Source of the DNA: Micromonosporaceae bacterium KJ-029
GTDB lineage: Bacteria > Actinomycetota > Actinomycetes > Mycobacteriales > Micromonosporaceae
Direction of reading: 5' to 3'
Assembly (NCBI GenBank): GCA_005402585.1
Contig: BIFP01000068.1
Location: 372,001 to 436,000 of the forward strand
Length of the DNA: 64,000 bases
Shown: positions 49,927 through 58,990 of the stretch, piece by piece
Position numbering within the stretch: the stretch's first letter is position 1
Layout of the letters: every line of letters begins with the position of its first letter
Translations under genes and position numbers: made by a program
The notes under the pieces: generated by a model
Database searches by the model: none
Seen by the model: the letters and a program-made list of their open reading frames with translations, nothing else
Told to the model about the DNA's origin: nothing

Positions 49927-52467
49927 ATGACGTCCGAGGGCCCGCACCGCCCCGGCCAGGAGCCGGACGAGGTGCCGCCGGGCGGACCGGCGCCGTACGG
50001 CGACCGGCCGGCTCAGCAGGACGGCGGGTATGGCGCAACCGCCCCCGATCTGGGCTGGGCTCCGCCGCCGCCCGCGCGACCCGACGCGTCCACATCCGCT
50101 TGGGCGAGCCAGCAGGGCAACCCGTGGGGCACCGCCCAGGCGACCCAGCAGGCGGAATCACCGGTCCCCGGCAGCCAACCCCCCTGGCTGGCCCAGGGAG
50201 ACCAGCGGGAGCAACCCGGCCAGGGCTGGGCCCCGGCCGGACCGTCCACATCGGATCAGCCCGCCTGGGCGACCGGCGAACAGGCCAACCCGGCCTGGCC
50301 CGGTTCCACCACACCGGACACCGCCCAACCGGCAGAGTGGACGCCCAACCAGTCTCCGGCGGGCCAGCCCGCCGATTGGTCCGGCGGCCAGCCGGCCGGC
50401 TGGGGCGGCAGCCAGCAGCCGGAGTGGGCCTCAGCTTCCCGTCCCGACGACCAGACGCCCGGCTGGGCCACCGCGGGCGAATCCGAGCCGGCGCGGCCGG
50501 ACTGGGCGCAGGCCGAGCAGCCAGCGCCGGTCCGCTCCGATCCGCCGGCCCGGGCCACGGCCCAGGTGCCGCAGCCCGACGCCGCGTCGTCGCATCGGCC
50601 CACCCCGGACGAGCCGGCCCGATCCGGCGGGTGGCAGGCCGAGCAGCAGGAACCGCCCGCCTGGGCCACCGGCCAGCGGCGGGAGCCCGCCGCCGGTGGC
50701 TGGTCCACCGAGCAGCCGGCCGAGGCTTGGCACACCGGCGGGGACCGACCGGCGCAACCCGACTGGGCCACGCCACAGCCGGCTGAGGCGGCCGGCTGGC
50801 CGGCAGGCGACGCGGCTGCCCACGAGCAGCCGCAGTGGTCGCCGCCGGCCCAGGAGCGGCCGGCAACAGGGTGGACGCCCGGCGAGCCCGCCATCGGATC
50901 GGCCCGACCCGGCGACTCCGGGCCGCCACCGTCCTGGAGCCCCGCCCAGGAACCGCTCCCGTCCCGTACCGCCGGCGAGCGCTCGTCGCTCACCGAGATG
51001 GAGCCGTGGGCGCCCGGCGAGGCCTGGGGCAACACCGGGCCGACGGAGGCCGCCTCGGCGCGGCCCGACGCCGAACCCGACCCGGGCCGGGCCGACGAGG
51101 CACCGGTTTACCAGCCCGCACCGGCGCCCGGCATCTCGCCGGCCAACATGGTGCCGCTACCGCCACAGGAGCCGCGGGTCCCGGGCGCCAGCCTGGCCGC
51201 CGCGCCACCCGCCGACTACGCCCCGTCGACCCCGTTCGGCGGCGACCAGGCCGGGCCGGGCCCCCGCCCGGGTGCCGAGCAGCCGGCCGGTGGCATCGGC
51301 TGGGGCCAGCCGGAGTCGCGGCACGAGGACCCACAGCCACCCGCCGAGCCGGTCATCCCCGCGCCCCGCACGTCCCCGGAGGCCACCGGCCGGGCCACAT
51401 CGGGCAGCGGGGTCTCGGCGAGCGCGTCGGTGCCGCTGGCCAGCCGGGTGATGCCCCCGGCCGACCACGCGATGCGGCCGGCTGAGACGCCCGCACCGCA
51501 GCCCCGGGTGTACGGCCGCCCGGCCCACCCTGAGCCCGAGGAGCCGGCCCAGGAGCGGGATGACCAGCCGCTGGTGCCCCGGTTCGAGCAGGCCCCGGAG
51601 CCGCGCTTCGGCGACCGCGAACCGCCCGCCGGCGGGCCGAACGCCTTCGCGGCTGCTCCCGCCTCGCCGGCCGCGCCGCCGGCCTTCCCACCGGGGCTGC
51701 CGTCCTTCGCCGACGCGCCGCCGAGCGACCGGCCGGTCAACGGCGTGCGGCCGCACGCCGAGCCGGAGCGGCCGGCCGACCCGTACGGCGGCCCGCCCAG
51801 TGATCCGTTCGGTGCTCCCCCCGGCAACTCCTTCGGCGCTCCGCCCAACAGCCCCTTCGGCGCTCCGCCCGGCGATCCGTTCGGCGGTGCGCCCGGTGAT
51901 CCCTTCGGCGCTCCGCCCGGTGATCCCTTCGGCGCTCCGCCCGGTGATCCGTTCGGCGGTGCGCCCGACCGTCCTGGCGGTGCCTACGGTGCCGCTGCCC
52001 GGCCCGAACCGGGCGGCGACCACACCTCGGCGTTCCCGCCGCCACCGCAGTCCGGCCCACCGTGGGGCCCGGGCGCGCCCGAACCGGACCAGGGCCGCTT
52101 CGACGCGTTCAAGCCGGTCGCCGAGCCGGCTCCGGAAACCCCAGTACCGAAGGTGCGCAACGGCCGGGTACTCGCCGCGGTGCTGGTCGCCGCAGCACTC
52201 ATCCTTTCCATCCCGCTCGGCCTGCTCCAGCTCCTCGGCAAGATCGGCGGGTCGGACGAGCCCGGCGGGTTCAACCCGACGGTCGGCTCCTGCGTCATGC
52301 AGTCGGGCGAGAGCGCCGTCGAGGCAGTGTGCGGTGAGTCGGGCTCGTTCACGGTGGTGTCGAAGGTCGAGTCGAAGGACAAATGTCCCGATCCGACCAT
52401 GCCGTCGTTGAAGCTCCGCGCCAACGTGGCAGAGCCGGTGCTCTGCCTGAAGGACTCCAACAGCTGA
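49927..52467 (+). CDS. Large disordered single-pass membrane protein with LppU-like C-terminal domain
   Basis: 846 residues from ATG 49927 (GGAGGAGG upstream). About 740 residues are Pro/Ala/Gln/Trp-rich and low in complexity, with recurrent W-A-x-G/E-Q units. An 8-residue repeat GDPFGAPP lies near 620-680. One transmembrane helix (VLAAVLVAAALILSIPLGLL) follows, then a small outside domain of about 75 residues with four cysteines (GSCVMQSGESAVEAVCGESG, KC, LCLKDS). That domain resembles actinobacterial LppU-type modules. Function unknown; cytoplasmic scaffold tethered to a surface domain is a plausible reading. Confidence 0.8.
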   Translation: MTSEGPHRPGQEPDEVPPGGPAPYGDRPAQQDGGYGATAPDLGWAPPPPARPDASTSAWASQQGNPWGTAQATQQAESPVPGSQPPWLAQGDQREQPGQGWAPAGPSTSDQPAWATGEQANPAWPGSTTPDTAQPAEWTPNQSPAGQPADWSGGQPAGWGGSQQPEWASASRPDDQTPGWATAGESEPARPDWAQAEQPAPVRSDPPARATAQVPQPDAASSHRPTPDEPARSGGWQAEQQEPPAWATGQRREPAAGGWSTEQPAEAWHTGGDRPAQPDWATPQPAEAAGWPAGDAAAHEQPQWSPPAQERPATGWTPGEPAIGSARPGDSGPPPSWSPAQEPLPSRTAGERSSLTEMEPWAPGEAWGNTGPTEAASARPDAEPDPGRADEAPVYQPAPAPGISPANMVPLPPQEPRVPGASLAAAPPADYAPSTPFGGDQAGPGPRPGAEQPAGGIGWGQPESRHEDPQPPAEPVIPAPRTSPEATGRATSGSGVSASASVPLASRVMPPADHAMRPAETPAPQPRVYGRPAHPEPEEPAQERDDQPLVPRFEQAPEPRFGDREPPAGGPNAFAAAPASPAAPPAFPPGLPSFADAPPSDRPVNGVRPHAEPERPADPYGGPPSDPFGAPPGNSFGAPPNSPFGAPPGDPFGGAPGDPFGAPPGDPFGAPPGDPFGGAPDRPGGAYGAAARPEPGGDHTSAFPPPPQSGPPWGPGAPEPDQGRFDAFKPVAEPAPETPVPKVRNGRVLAAVLVAAALILSIPLGLLQLLGKIGGSDEPGGFNPTVGSCVMQSGESAVEAVCGESGSFTVVSKVESKDKCPDPTMPSLKLRANVAEPVLCLKDSNS
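51784..51968. repeat. 24-bp tandem repeats coding GDPFGAPP
   Basis: Seven to eight imperfect units inside the large membrane-protein gene. Neighbouring units at about 51845-51960 are nearly identical at nucleotide level, so recent duplication is likely. Confidence 0.85.
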
Positions 52468-52475
52468 TATCGCTT

Positions 52476-52518
52476 GTGGGTACGTTCGTTGCTGCCCAGC
52501 AGCAACGAACGTACCCAC
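52476..52518 (+). terminator. Perfect 19-bp hairpin after the large membrane protein
   Basis: GTGGGTACGTTCGTTGCTG, loop CCCAG, exact complement. It begins 9 bp after the stop codon and ends 63 bp before the next start. There is no T-tract. The stem is about 58% GC, low for this genome. Confidence 0.85.
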
Positions 52519-52581
52519 TTCGAACACCTCTCCACCTCCCCGTCCAGCCGGCCCCAACCGCTGGTACGGCACGATGGGGGC

Positions 52582-54417
52582 ATGAGTGCACGCGTACGAG
52601 CGCCCGAACTCCGAGGCCGGGGCTGGCTGAACACCGGAGGGCGGGAGCTGACCCTCGCCGACCTGCGCGGCAAGATCGTGGTCGCCGATTTCTGGACCTT
52701 CTGCTGCATCAACTGCCTGCACGTCCTTGACGAGTTGCGCCCGATCGAGAAGAAGTACGCCGACGTCCTCGTCGTGATCGGCGTGCACTCGCCGAAGTTC
52801 GAGCACGAGAAGGACCCGGAGGCCCTGGCCGCCGCCGTCGAGCGGTACGGCGTGCACCACCCCGTCCTCGACGACCCCGAGTTGGACATGTGGCAGCAGT
52901 ACGCGGCCCGCGCCTGGCCGACCCTCGCGGTGATCGACCCCGAGGGCTACGTGGTGGCCACCATGGCCGGCGAGGGGCACGCCGAAGGGCTGGCCCGGCT
53001 GATCGACGAGCTGATCGCCACCCACGAGGCCAAGGGCACGCTGCACCGGGGCGACGGCCCGTACGTCCCGCCGGCCGAGCCGCAGACCACCCTGCGCTTT
53101 CCGGGCAAGGCGGTGGCCCTGCCCGACGGCGGCCTGCTGGTGTCGGACTCGGCCCGGCACCGGGTGGTCGAGTTGGCCGCCGACGGTGAAACTGTCGTCC
53201 GCACGATCGGTACCGGCGGCCGGGGCAGAGCCGACGGGGTGGCCGACGCCGCCACCTTCTCCGAACCGCAGGGGCTGTGCCTGCTCCCGCCGCACGTCGC
53301 CGAGGTCGCCGGCTACGACCTGGTGGTCGCCGACACCGTCAACCACCTGCTGCGCGGCGTGCAACTGGCGACCGGCGAGGTGGTCACCGTCGCCGGTACC
53401 GGGCGGCAGTGGCGGTCCACGGTCGACGACCACGCACACGACGCGCTCTCGGTCGACCTCTCCTCCCCCTGGGATCTCGCCTGGTACGACGACAAGCTGG
53501 TCATCGCGATGGCGGGCATCCACCAGCTGTGGTGGTTCGACCCGATCAAGCGCACCGCCGGGATGTACGCCGGCACGACCGTGGAGGCGCTGCGCGACGG
53601 GCCGCTGGCCGAGGCGTGGCTGGCTCAGCCGTCCGGGCTGTCCGTCTCCGCCGACGGCGTCCGGCTCTGGTTCGCCGACAGCGAGACCAGCGCCGTCCGG
53701 TACGTCGAGAACGGCGTCATGGGCACCGCGGTCGGTCAGGGCCTGTTCGACTTCGGCCACGTGGACGGCCCTGCGGCGCAGGCGCTACTCCAGCACCCGC
53801 TCGGTGTCTGCGCGCTGCCCGACGGCTCGGTGCTGATCGCCGACACGTACAACGGCGCCGTGCGCCGCTACGACCCGACCACCGACCGCGTCGCCACGGT
53901 GGCGACCGGACTCGCCGAGCCGAGCGATCTGGTGCTCACCCCGGACGGCGAGGTGCTGGTGGTGGAGTCCGCAGGGCACCGGATCACCCGGCTGGCCCCG
54001 GGCGCGCTCTCGGCGGCCGGTGCGGACACCGTCGACGGCCCGCGGCACCGCACCGAACGCAAGCCGATCGACCTGTCCGCCGGCGAGGTGGTCCTGGACG
54101 TCGTCTTCACCCCGGCGCCCGGGCAGAAGCTGGACGAGACGTACGGGCCGTCCACCCGCCTGGTGGTCTCCGCGTCGCCGCCCGAGCTGCTGCTGGAGGG
54201 GGCGGGCACCGGCACCGAGCTGTCCCGCCGCCTGGTGATCGACGGCTCGGTGACTGACGGCGTGCTCCAGGTGACCGCACAGGCGGCAACCTGCGACGCC
54301 GACGTGGAGCACGCGGCCTGCCACCTGACCCGGCAGGACTGGGGGGTGCCGGTACGCGTGGTCGACGGCGGGGCGACCCGCCTCCCGCTGGTGCTGCGCG
54401 GCATGGACGCCGGCTGA
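52582..54417 (+). CDS. Thioredoxin-fold (TlpA-like) and NHL-repeat protein, NHLRC2-like
   Basis: 611 residues from ATG 52582; a longer frame would begin inside the hairpin. The N-terminal thioredoxin fold (about 20-165) has a CCINC active site (Cys41, 42, 45) and the cis-Pro segment ARAWPTLAVID. Six or so NHL blades follow (about 175-480), then a C-terminal beta domain. There is no signal peptide, so it is cytoplasmic. Human NHLRC2 has the same order. The reaction is unknown. Confidence 0.88.
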   Translation: MSARVRAPELRGRGWLNTGGRELTLADLRGKIVVADFWTFCCINCLHVLDELRPIEKKYADVLVVIGVHSPKFEHEKDPEALAAAVERYGVHHPVLDDPELDMWQQYAARAWPTLAVIDPEGYVVATMAGEGHAEGLARLIDELIATHEAKGTLHRGDGPYVPPAEPQTTLRFPGKAVALPDGGLLVSDSARHRVVELAADGETVVRTIGTGGRGRADGVADAATFSEPQGLCLLPPHVAEVAGYDLVVADTVNHLLRGVQLATGEVVTVAGTGRQWRSTVDDHAHDALSVDLSSPWDLAWYDDKLVIAMAGIHQLWWFDPIKRTAGMYAGTTVEALRDGPLAEAWLAQPSGLSVSADGVRLWFADSETSAVRYVENGVMGTAVGQGLFDFGHVDGPAAQALLQHPLGVCALPDGSVLIADTYNGAVRRYDPTTDRVATVATGLAEPSDLVLTPDGEVLVVESAGHRITRLAPGALSAAGADTVDGPRHRTERKPIDLSAGEVVLDVVFTPAPGQKLDETYGPSTRLVVSASPPELLLEGAGTGTELSRRLVIDGSVTDGVLQVTAQAATCDADVEHAACHLTRQDWGVPVRVVDGGATRLPLVLRGMDAG

Positions 54418-54428
54418 GCCGCAACAGC

Positions 54429-54482
54429 TGTTAGGAGGGGCCCCTTTACCTACACCAGGCGTTAAGAAGGGGCCCTTCCTTT
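54429..54482 (-). repeat. 54-bp intergenic repeat, copy C
   Basis: Inverted orientation like copy B. It fills the gap between the converging NHL and pxpA genes and starts 12 bp after the NHL stop. Confidence 0.9.
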
Positions 54483-54486
54483 CACC

Positions 54487-55236
54487 TCAGGTGAACGGGG
54501 TGGGGGTCACGCCGGAGTCGATGAGGGTGGCGCGGACGAGTTCCGCGGCGGCCACCGCGCCGGGGCTGTCGCCGTGCAGGCAGATGGAGTCCACCACGCA
54601 CGGGATCAGGCTGCCGTCGACCGCGACCACGGCCCGCTCGGTGGCCATCCGCACCGCGCGGTTGGCCACCTCCTGCGGGTCGGTCACCAGCGCGTGGGGT
54701 GAGGTGCGCGGCACCAGCTGGCCGTTGGGCAGGTAGTTCCGGTCGGCGAATCCCTCGGCCACCACCCGCAGCCCGGCTCCCTGCGCGAGTTGGGCCAGCA
54801 CCGAGCCGGGCGGGCAGAGCACGGGCAGAGCACGGTCGTAGTCGTCGATCGCGGCGACCAGCGCCGCCGCCGGCGGCTCCTCGCCGGCCGCCGCGTGGTA
54901 GAGCGCGCCGTGCGGTTTCAGGTACCGGACCCGGGTCCGGTACGGCCGGCAGAAGGCGTTGAGTGCGCCGAGCTGGTAGAGGACCTCGTCGCGCAGTTCC
55001 GCGAAGTCGTACGCGATGTGCCGTCGGCCGAAGCCGGCCAGGTCCCGGTAGCCCACCTGGGCCCCGACGGCGACCCCTCGTTCGGCGGCGGCCGCACAGA
55101 CGCGGCGCATCGTGGAGGGGTCCCCGGCGTGGAAGCCGCAGGCGACGTTGGCCGAGGTGACCAGGTCCAGCAGTGCCTCGTCGTCGCCGAGGCGCCAGAC
55201 ACCGAATCCCTCGCCGAGATCAGCGTTGAGGTCCAT
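54487..55236 (-). CDS. pxpA: 5-oxoprolinase subunit A (LamB/YcsF family)
   Basis: 249 residues. MDLNADLGEGFG at the N-terminus, SANVACGFHAGDP, VGAQVGYRDLAGFGRR and VRYLKPHGALYH are diagnostic of PxpA. With PxpB and PxpC it hydrolyses 5-oxoproline to glutamate using ATP, disposing of a spontaneous glutamine product. It overlaps pxpC by 17 bp and is the last gene of the operon. Confidence 0.95.
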   Translation of the reverse strand: MDLNADLGEGFGVWRLGDDEALLDLVTSANVACGFHAGDPSTMRRVCAAAAERGVAVGAQVGYRDLAGFGRRHIAYDFAELRDEVLYQLGALNAFCRPYRTRVRYLKPHGALYHAAAGEEPPAAALVAAIDDYDRALPVLCPPGSVLAQLAQGAGLRVVAEGFADRNYLPNGQLVPRTSPHALVTDPQEVANRAVRMATERAVVAVDGSLIPCVVDSICLHGDSPGAVAAAELVRATLIDSGVTPTPFT

Positions 55237-56131
55237 GGAACCTGACCGTAGTCCCTGGGCGGGCCTGCGCGAGCGGGGTCACGTCGTCCACCACCGCGAC
55301 GACGGGATACCCGCCGGTGGTGGGATGGTCGGCAAGAAAGATCAACGGTTGGCCGTCCGCCGGCACCTGCACCGCGCCGAGGACGAGCCCTTCGCTGGGC
55401 AGTTCCCCGGCCATCGCGCGGGGCAGCGGTGCGCCGGTCAGGCGCGCGCCGACCCGGTTACTGAGCGGGCTCACCTCGTACGCCGTGCCGAGCAGCCGGT
55501 CGAGCGCGGCCGGGGTGAACCAGTCCTGCCGGGGGCCGGGACGCACGGCCAGGTGCAGCACCGTCGGGAACGCGCCCGGCACGGTGACGTCGACCGGGGC
55601 GGGCGGGCCGTCCGGGGTACCCAGCGGCAGCAGGTCGCCGTCGCGCAGCGGGGCCGGCCCGAGTCCGGAGAGGGTGTCGGTGGCGCGGCTGCCCAGCACC
55701 GGGGCGACGGCGATGCCTCCGGCCACCGCCAGCCAGCAGCGCAGACCCCGTCGGGCGGGACCGATGCGCAGCACCGCCCCGCCCGGCACGGCCAGGGGTC
55801 GGCCGCTGTCGCCGGGTCGGGCGCCGACCCGCACGTCGACCTCGGCCCCCACCACGGCGACGGTCGTGGCCCGGGTCGGCCGCAGGTCGCAGCCGGTCAG
55901 GGTGATCTCCAGGCCGGCTGCCGACTCCGGGTTGCCGACCAGGCGGTTGGCCAGCCGTAGGGCGCGCGGATCGAGCGCGCCGGAGCGGGGCACCCCGAGG
56001 TGCGCCCAGCCGGGGCGGCCGAGGTCCTGCACGGTGGTCAGCGCCCCGGCCCGGAGCACCGCCATAGCGCCGCCACCGGCCGCGCGGTCCGCCGTGCGGG
56101 GTTCCGCCGCCGCGCCGTCGGCCCCGGTCAC
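55220..56131 (-). CDS. pxpC: 5-oxoprolinase subunit C
   Basis: 303 residues from GTG 56131, overlapping the pxpB stop (GTGA); ATG 56065 is an alternative, as residues 1-22 are Ala-rich. TVQDLGRPGWAHLGVPRSGALD, a cyclophilin-like fold motif, and LSNRVGARLTG plus GYPVVAVV near the end are typical of the PxpC/allophanate hydrolase subunit 2 family. Works with PxpA and PxpB. Confidence 0.94.
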   Translation of the reverse strand: MTGADGAAAEPRTADRAAGGGAMAVLRAGALTTVQDLGRPGWAHLGVPRSGALDPRALRLANRLVGNPESAAGLEITLTGCDLRPTRATTVAVVGAEVDVRVGARPGDSGRPLAVPGGAVLRIGPARRGLRCWLAVAGGIAVAPVLGSRATDTLSGLGPAPLRDGDLLPLGTPDGPPAPVDVTVPGAFPTVLHLAVRPGPRQDWFTPAALDRLLGTAYEVSPLSNRVGARLTGAPLPRAMAGELPSEGLVLGAVQVPADGQPLIFLADHPTTGGYPVVAVVDDVTPLAQARPGTTVRFHGPQR

Positions 56132-56754
56132 GCCGGCACCAGCCGGACCCGGGTGCCGGGGGTGAGGCGGGCTGGCGGTTCGGCGCGTACGTCGAACAGG
56201 GTCAGCCTGGTCCGCCCGACCAGCAGCCAGCCGCCCGGCGACGCGGTCGGGTAGATCCCGGCGTACGGGCCGGCCAGGGCGACCGAGCCGGCCGGCACCC
56301 GGGGGCGTGGGGTGGCCAGCCGGGGCACCGCCAGTTCGGTGGGTAGTCCGGTCAGGTACCCGAAGCCGGGCGCGAAGCCGCAGAACGCCACCCGGAACTC
56401 GGTGTCCCGCAGGCGGCGCACGACGGCTGGCACGTCCACCCGCCAGTGGGCGGCGACGGCGGGCAGGTCCTCCCCGTCGTACGTCACGGGCACCTCAACC
56501 GTGCCGGCGGCGGGCGTGGCGGTGGGTGGTGCCGGCGTCCAGCGCGCAATCAGCGCGGCCGTGGCCGTCGGGTCCGGTACGCCGTCGAGCAGTACGGTGG
56601 CGGCGGCCGGCACGATCTCGGTGGCGACCAGATCGCCCTGGTCCCGGCGGCGCCACAGCTCCGCCCGCCACGCCTCCACCGTCGCGGCGACGTCGGTCGG
56701 GGTCGCGGCGAAGTCGAGCAGCAGGGCGTGCGCGCCGACCGGTCTGATCCGCAT
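56128..56754 (-). CDS. pxpB: 5-oxoprolinase subunit B
   Basis: 208 residues from ATG 56754; a longer frame to 56967 overlaps the divergent hemolysin III gene. VPVTYDGEDLPAVA, FCGFAPGFGYLTGLP and the VPAGSVALAGPYAGIYP segment are the PxpB/KipI-type cyclophilin-like hallmarks. First gene of the pxpBCA operon. Confidence 0.94.
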   Translation of the reverse strand: MRIRPVGAHALLLDFAATPTDVAATVEAWRAELWRRRDQGDLVATEIVPAAATVLLDGVPDPTATAALIARWTPAPPTATPAAGTVEVPVTYDGEDLPAVAAHWRVDVPAVVRRLRDTEFRVAFCGFAPGFGYLTGLPTELAVPRLATPRPRVPAGSVALAGPYAGIYPTASPGGWLLVGRTRLTLFDVRAEPPARLTPGTRVRLVPA

Positions 56755-56860
56755 TCCGCCATCATGGCGGACCAGGGTCCACGCCCGCGTCGCCCGCTCG
56801 TCGGGAAGCGTGACCGGGCGCACTACCCGAAAGTAACCTACGGTGCCGTAACCTAATGTC

Positions 56861-57538
56861 GTGACCACCTCCGCCCGACCCCGGCTCAAGCCGGTCGACA
56901 TCGGTAAACCCCGGATGCGCGGCTGGCTGCACACGTACGCGTTCTTCGTCGCCCTGGTCTGCGGCATCGTGCTCTGCTCGATCGCCGCCGCTCGTCCCGG
57001 CTGGACACCGCTGGTCAGCTGTGCCGTCTACAGCCTCACCGTCTGCGGCCTCTTCGGCACCAGCGCGCTCTACCACCGTCGAGTGTGGTCGACCCGCGGC
57101 TTCCAGGTGATGCGGCGGATGGACCACTCGATGATCTTCCTGTTCATCGCCGGCACGTACACGCCGTTCTGCATCCTGCTGCTGGAGACCCGCGCCTCCG
57201 TGATCATGCTCTCGGTGGTCTGGGGCGGTGCTCTCGCCGGAGTGGCGCTCAAGCTGGTCTGGCCACACGCCTCGCGGTGGATCTCCGCCCCGCTGTACCT
57301 GGCGCTCGGTTGGGTGGCGGTGGCGATCCTGCCCGACATCCTCCGTCAGGGTGGCGTGACCGCGCTGGTGCTGCTCATCGTCGGCGGAGCGATCTACACC
57401 GTCGGGGCGGTCTTCTACGCACTACGCCGGCCCAATCCGTGGCCGACCGTCTTCGGGCATCACGAGTTCTTCCACGCCTGCACGCTGATCGCGGCTATCT
57501 GTCACCACATTGCCATCTACTTCGCGCTGTTCGCCTGA
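56861..57538 (+). CDS. Hemolysin III / PAQR-family membrane protein
   Basis: 225 residues, seven transmembrane helices. The metal-site residues of the family are present: SALYH, a RRMDHSMIFLFIAGTYTP segment and GHHEFFHACTL. TAACCT sits 6 bp before GTG 56861 with no SD, suggesting a leaderless mRNA. A second TAACCT lies 15 bp further upstream. The bacterial role is unclear despite the name. Confidence 0.9.
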   Translation: MTTSARPRLKPVDIGKPRMRGWLHTYAFFVALVCGIVLCSIAAARPGWTPLVSCAVYSLTVCGLFGTSALYHRRVWSTRGFQVMRRMDHSMIFLFIAGTYTPFCILLLETRASVIMLSVVWGGALAGVALKLVWPHASRWISAPLYLALGWVAVAILPDILRQGGVTALVLLIVGGAIYTVGAVFYALRRPNPWPTVFGHHEFFHACTLIAAICHHIAIYFALFA

Positions 57539-57553
57539 GCAGACACCCAGCGC

Positions 57554-57593
57554 CATCGGGGGGTGACGGGCTCGGCCCGTCACCCCCCCGATG
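57554..57593. terminator. Bidirectional terminator
   Basis: An 18-bp stem CATCGGGGGGTGACGGGC around loop TCG, with a single bulged C in the right arm, between the converging hemolysin III and DUF6458-type genes. Confidence 0.8.
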
Positions 57594-57608
57594 TGTCCGG
57601 TTGGGAGA

Positions 57609-57893
57609 TCAGATCGTCCGGCCGGGCCGGCGTACCTCGCGGTACTCCTGCACCATCCGGTCGTCATGGACCGGCACGGCGCGGTCGGCGACCACGCGCT
57701 CCTCACGGACCGGGGTGACGACCGCGCGCCGGCGCGAGTTCCAGAAGTGCAGGGTCACGATCAGGCCGGCGACCCCGGCGAACATCAGCACCCAGCCGAC
57801 GACGCTCAGGTTGAGCCAGCCAAGCTCCGCCTCCACGGCGAACGCGAAGATCGCGCCCAGCGCGATCAGGAAGATACTGCCACCGATGCCCAT
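57609..57893 (-). CDS. Small two-helix membrane protein, DUF6458 type (copy 1)
   Basis: 94 residues from ATG 57893 with GAGGAGACGAG upstream. Helices at about 5-23 and 28-50 (MGIGGSIFLIALGAIFAFAV, then VVGWVLMFAGVAGLIVTL), then a basic cytoplasmic tail. It is a paralogue of the 89-residue gene at 58562-58831; both begin MGIG and share the second-helix pattern. Function unknown. Confidence 0.8.
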   Translation of the reverse strand: MGIGGSIFLIALGAIFAFAVEAELGWLNLSVVGWVLMFAGVAGLIVTLHFWNSRRRAVVTPVREERVVADRAVPVHDDRMVQEYREVRRPGRTI

Positions 57894-58006
57894 CTCGTCT
57901 CCTCGGCTCTGACGCTGGCATTCCACTCCGCCGCGGCCATGGATGAGGTTGCGGCACGGACGGACTTACCCCGGCACAGAGATCGCCAATCCGGCAAGCT
58001 GGAGAC

Positions 58007-58543
58007 ATGACGGACGCCCCGGTGGATGAACGGACGCTCGTGCTGCTGCGGCACGCCAAGGCCGAACAGCCGACGGACGGCCCAGACGTGGAGCGCCCGC
58101 TGACCGCTCGCGGCCGAGCCGACGCCGCCGCAGCCGGCGCCTGGCTGGCCCGGCGCGGGCTGCTGCCAGACGTGGTGCTCTGCTCGGCGGCGCTGCGGAC
58201 CCGACAGACCTGGCACCAGGTGGAACTGGGGATGACCGGTTCACCGCCCGAGGGCGGTCCGGCCGGGCCGATGCCGGTCGTCCGCTACGAGCCGGATGCG
58301 TACGAGGCGCATCCGGAGGATCTGCTGACGCTGGTCCGGCGGGTCGAGCCGGCCGCGACCACGGTCCTGCTGATCGGCCACAACCCGGGCATCTCCCTGC
58401 TGTCCGAGATGCTCGACCCGCCGCACGCCGTTCTGGAGGGGCTCCGCACCTGTGACCTGGTGGTACACCGGCCGGCCGTGCCGTGGGCGGAACTCGCCCG
58501 TGGCACGGCCGGGATCAGCGCGCGGCACACCGCCCGCGGCTGA
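58007..58543 (+). CDS. SixA-like histidine phosphatase
   Basis: 178 residues. The RHG-type motif is LLRHAKAE (catalytic His at about 16). LTARGRADA, a phosphate-binding Arg in SAALRTRQT and a second catalytic His in LLIGHNPG follow. This is the compact SixA branch, which dephosphorylates phosphohistidine proteins. GGAG lies about 3 bp before ATG 58007. It is flanked by two paralogous DUF6458-type genes on the other strand. Confidence 0.88.
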   Translation: MTDAPVDERTLVLLRHAKAEQPTDGPDVERPLTARGRADAAAAGAWLARRGLLPDVVLCSAALRTRQTWHQVELGMTGSPPEGGPAGPMPVVRYEPDAYEAHPEDLLTLVRRVEPAATTVLLIGHNPGISLLSEMLDPPHAVLEGLRTCDLVVHRPAVPWAELARGTAGISARHTARG

Positions 58544-58561
58544 GCGACTGCCGGCGCCGGG

Positions 58562-58831
58562 TCAGCTCGGTGGCGCTGTCGGTGGCGGCGGGTCGGGAGG
58601 TGGCGGCATCATCGCCGTGGGGTGGGAGAGCCGGTTCTCCTCCACGATCAGTGTCCGGGCCCGCTTGCGGCGGTCCTGCCAGAACCAGAGCGTGGTGAGC
58701 AGGACGGCCAGTCCGGCCAGGATGAAGACCCAACCGACCGCACGTAGGTCGACCCACCAGACGTTTGCCCTGATGGCGAAGGTCAGGATCGCGCCGATCG
58801 CGATCAGAAAGATCCCACTACCTATGCCCAT
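58562..58831 (-). CDS. Small two-helix membrane protein, DUF6458 type (copy 2)
   Basis: 89 residues. MGIGSGIFLIAIGAILTFAI is the first helix and VGWVFILAGLAVLLTTLWFW the second, followed by a basic patch (QDRRKRARTL) and a Pro-rich end. Its stop lies 18 bp from that of SixA (converging). Paralogue of copy 1; the pair arose by duplication around, or transposition next to, the phosphatase gene. Confidence 0.8.
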   Translation of the reverse strand: MGIGSGIFLIAIGAILTFAIRANVWWVDLRAVGWVFILAGLAVLLTTLWFWQDRRKRARTLIVEENRLSHPTAMMPPPPDPPPPTAPPS

Positions 58832-58990
58832 GTGCGCGGCACTCCCCCGTGCGGTTGCTTCTGGGCGTACTCTGAATGGTCCGGTTACCCGTCCGCCCCA
58901 CGGTTACCCGCACCGCTGGCGGGCGAACACCTCGGCCCGTCTCCCGGCCGGGGCAGCGGGGACGAAGCTCGGTTAGGTGGCCCAAACCAC

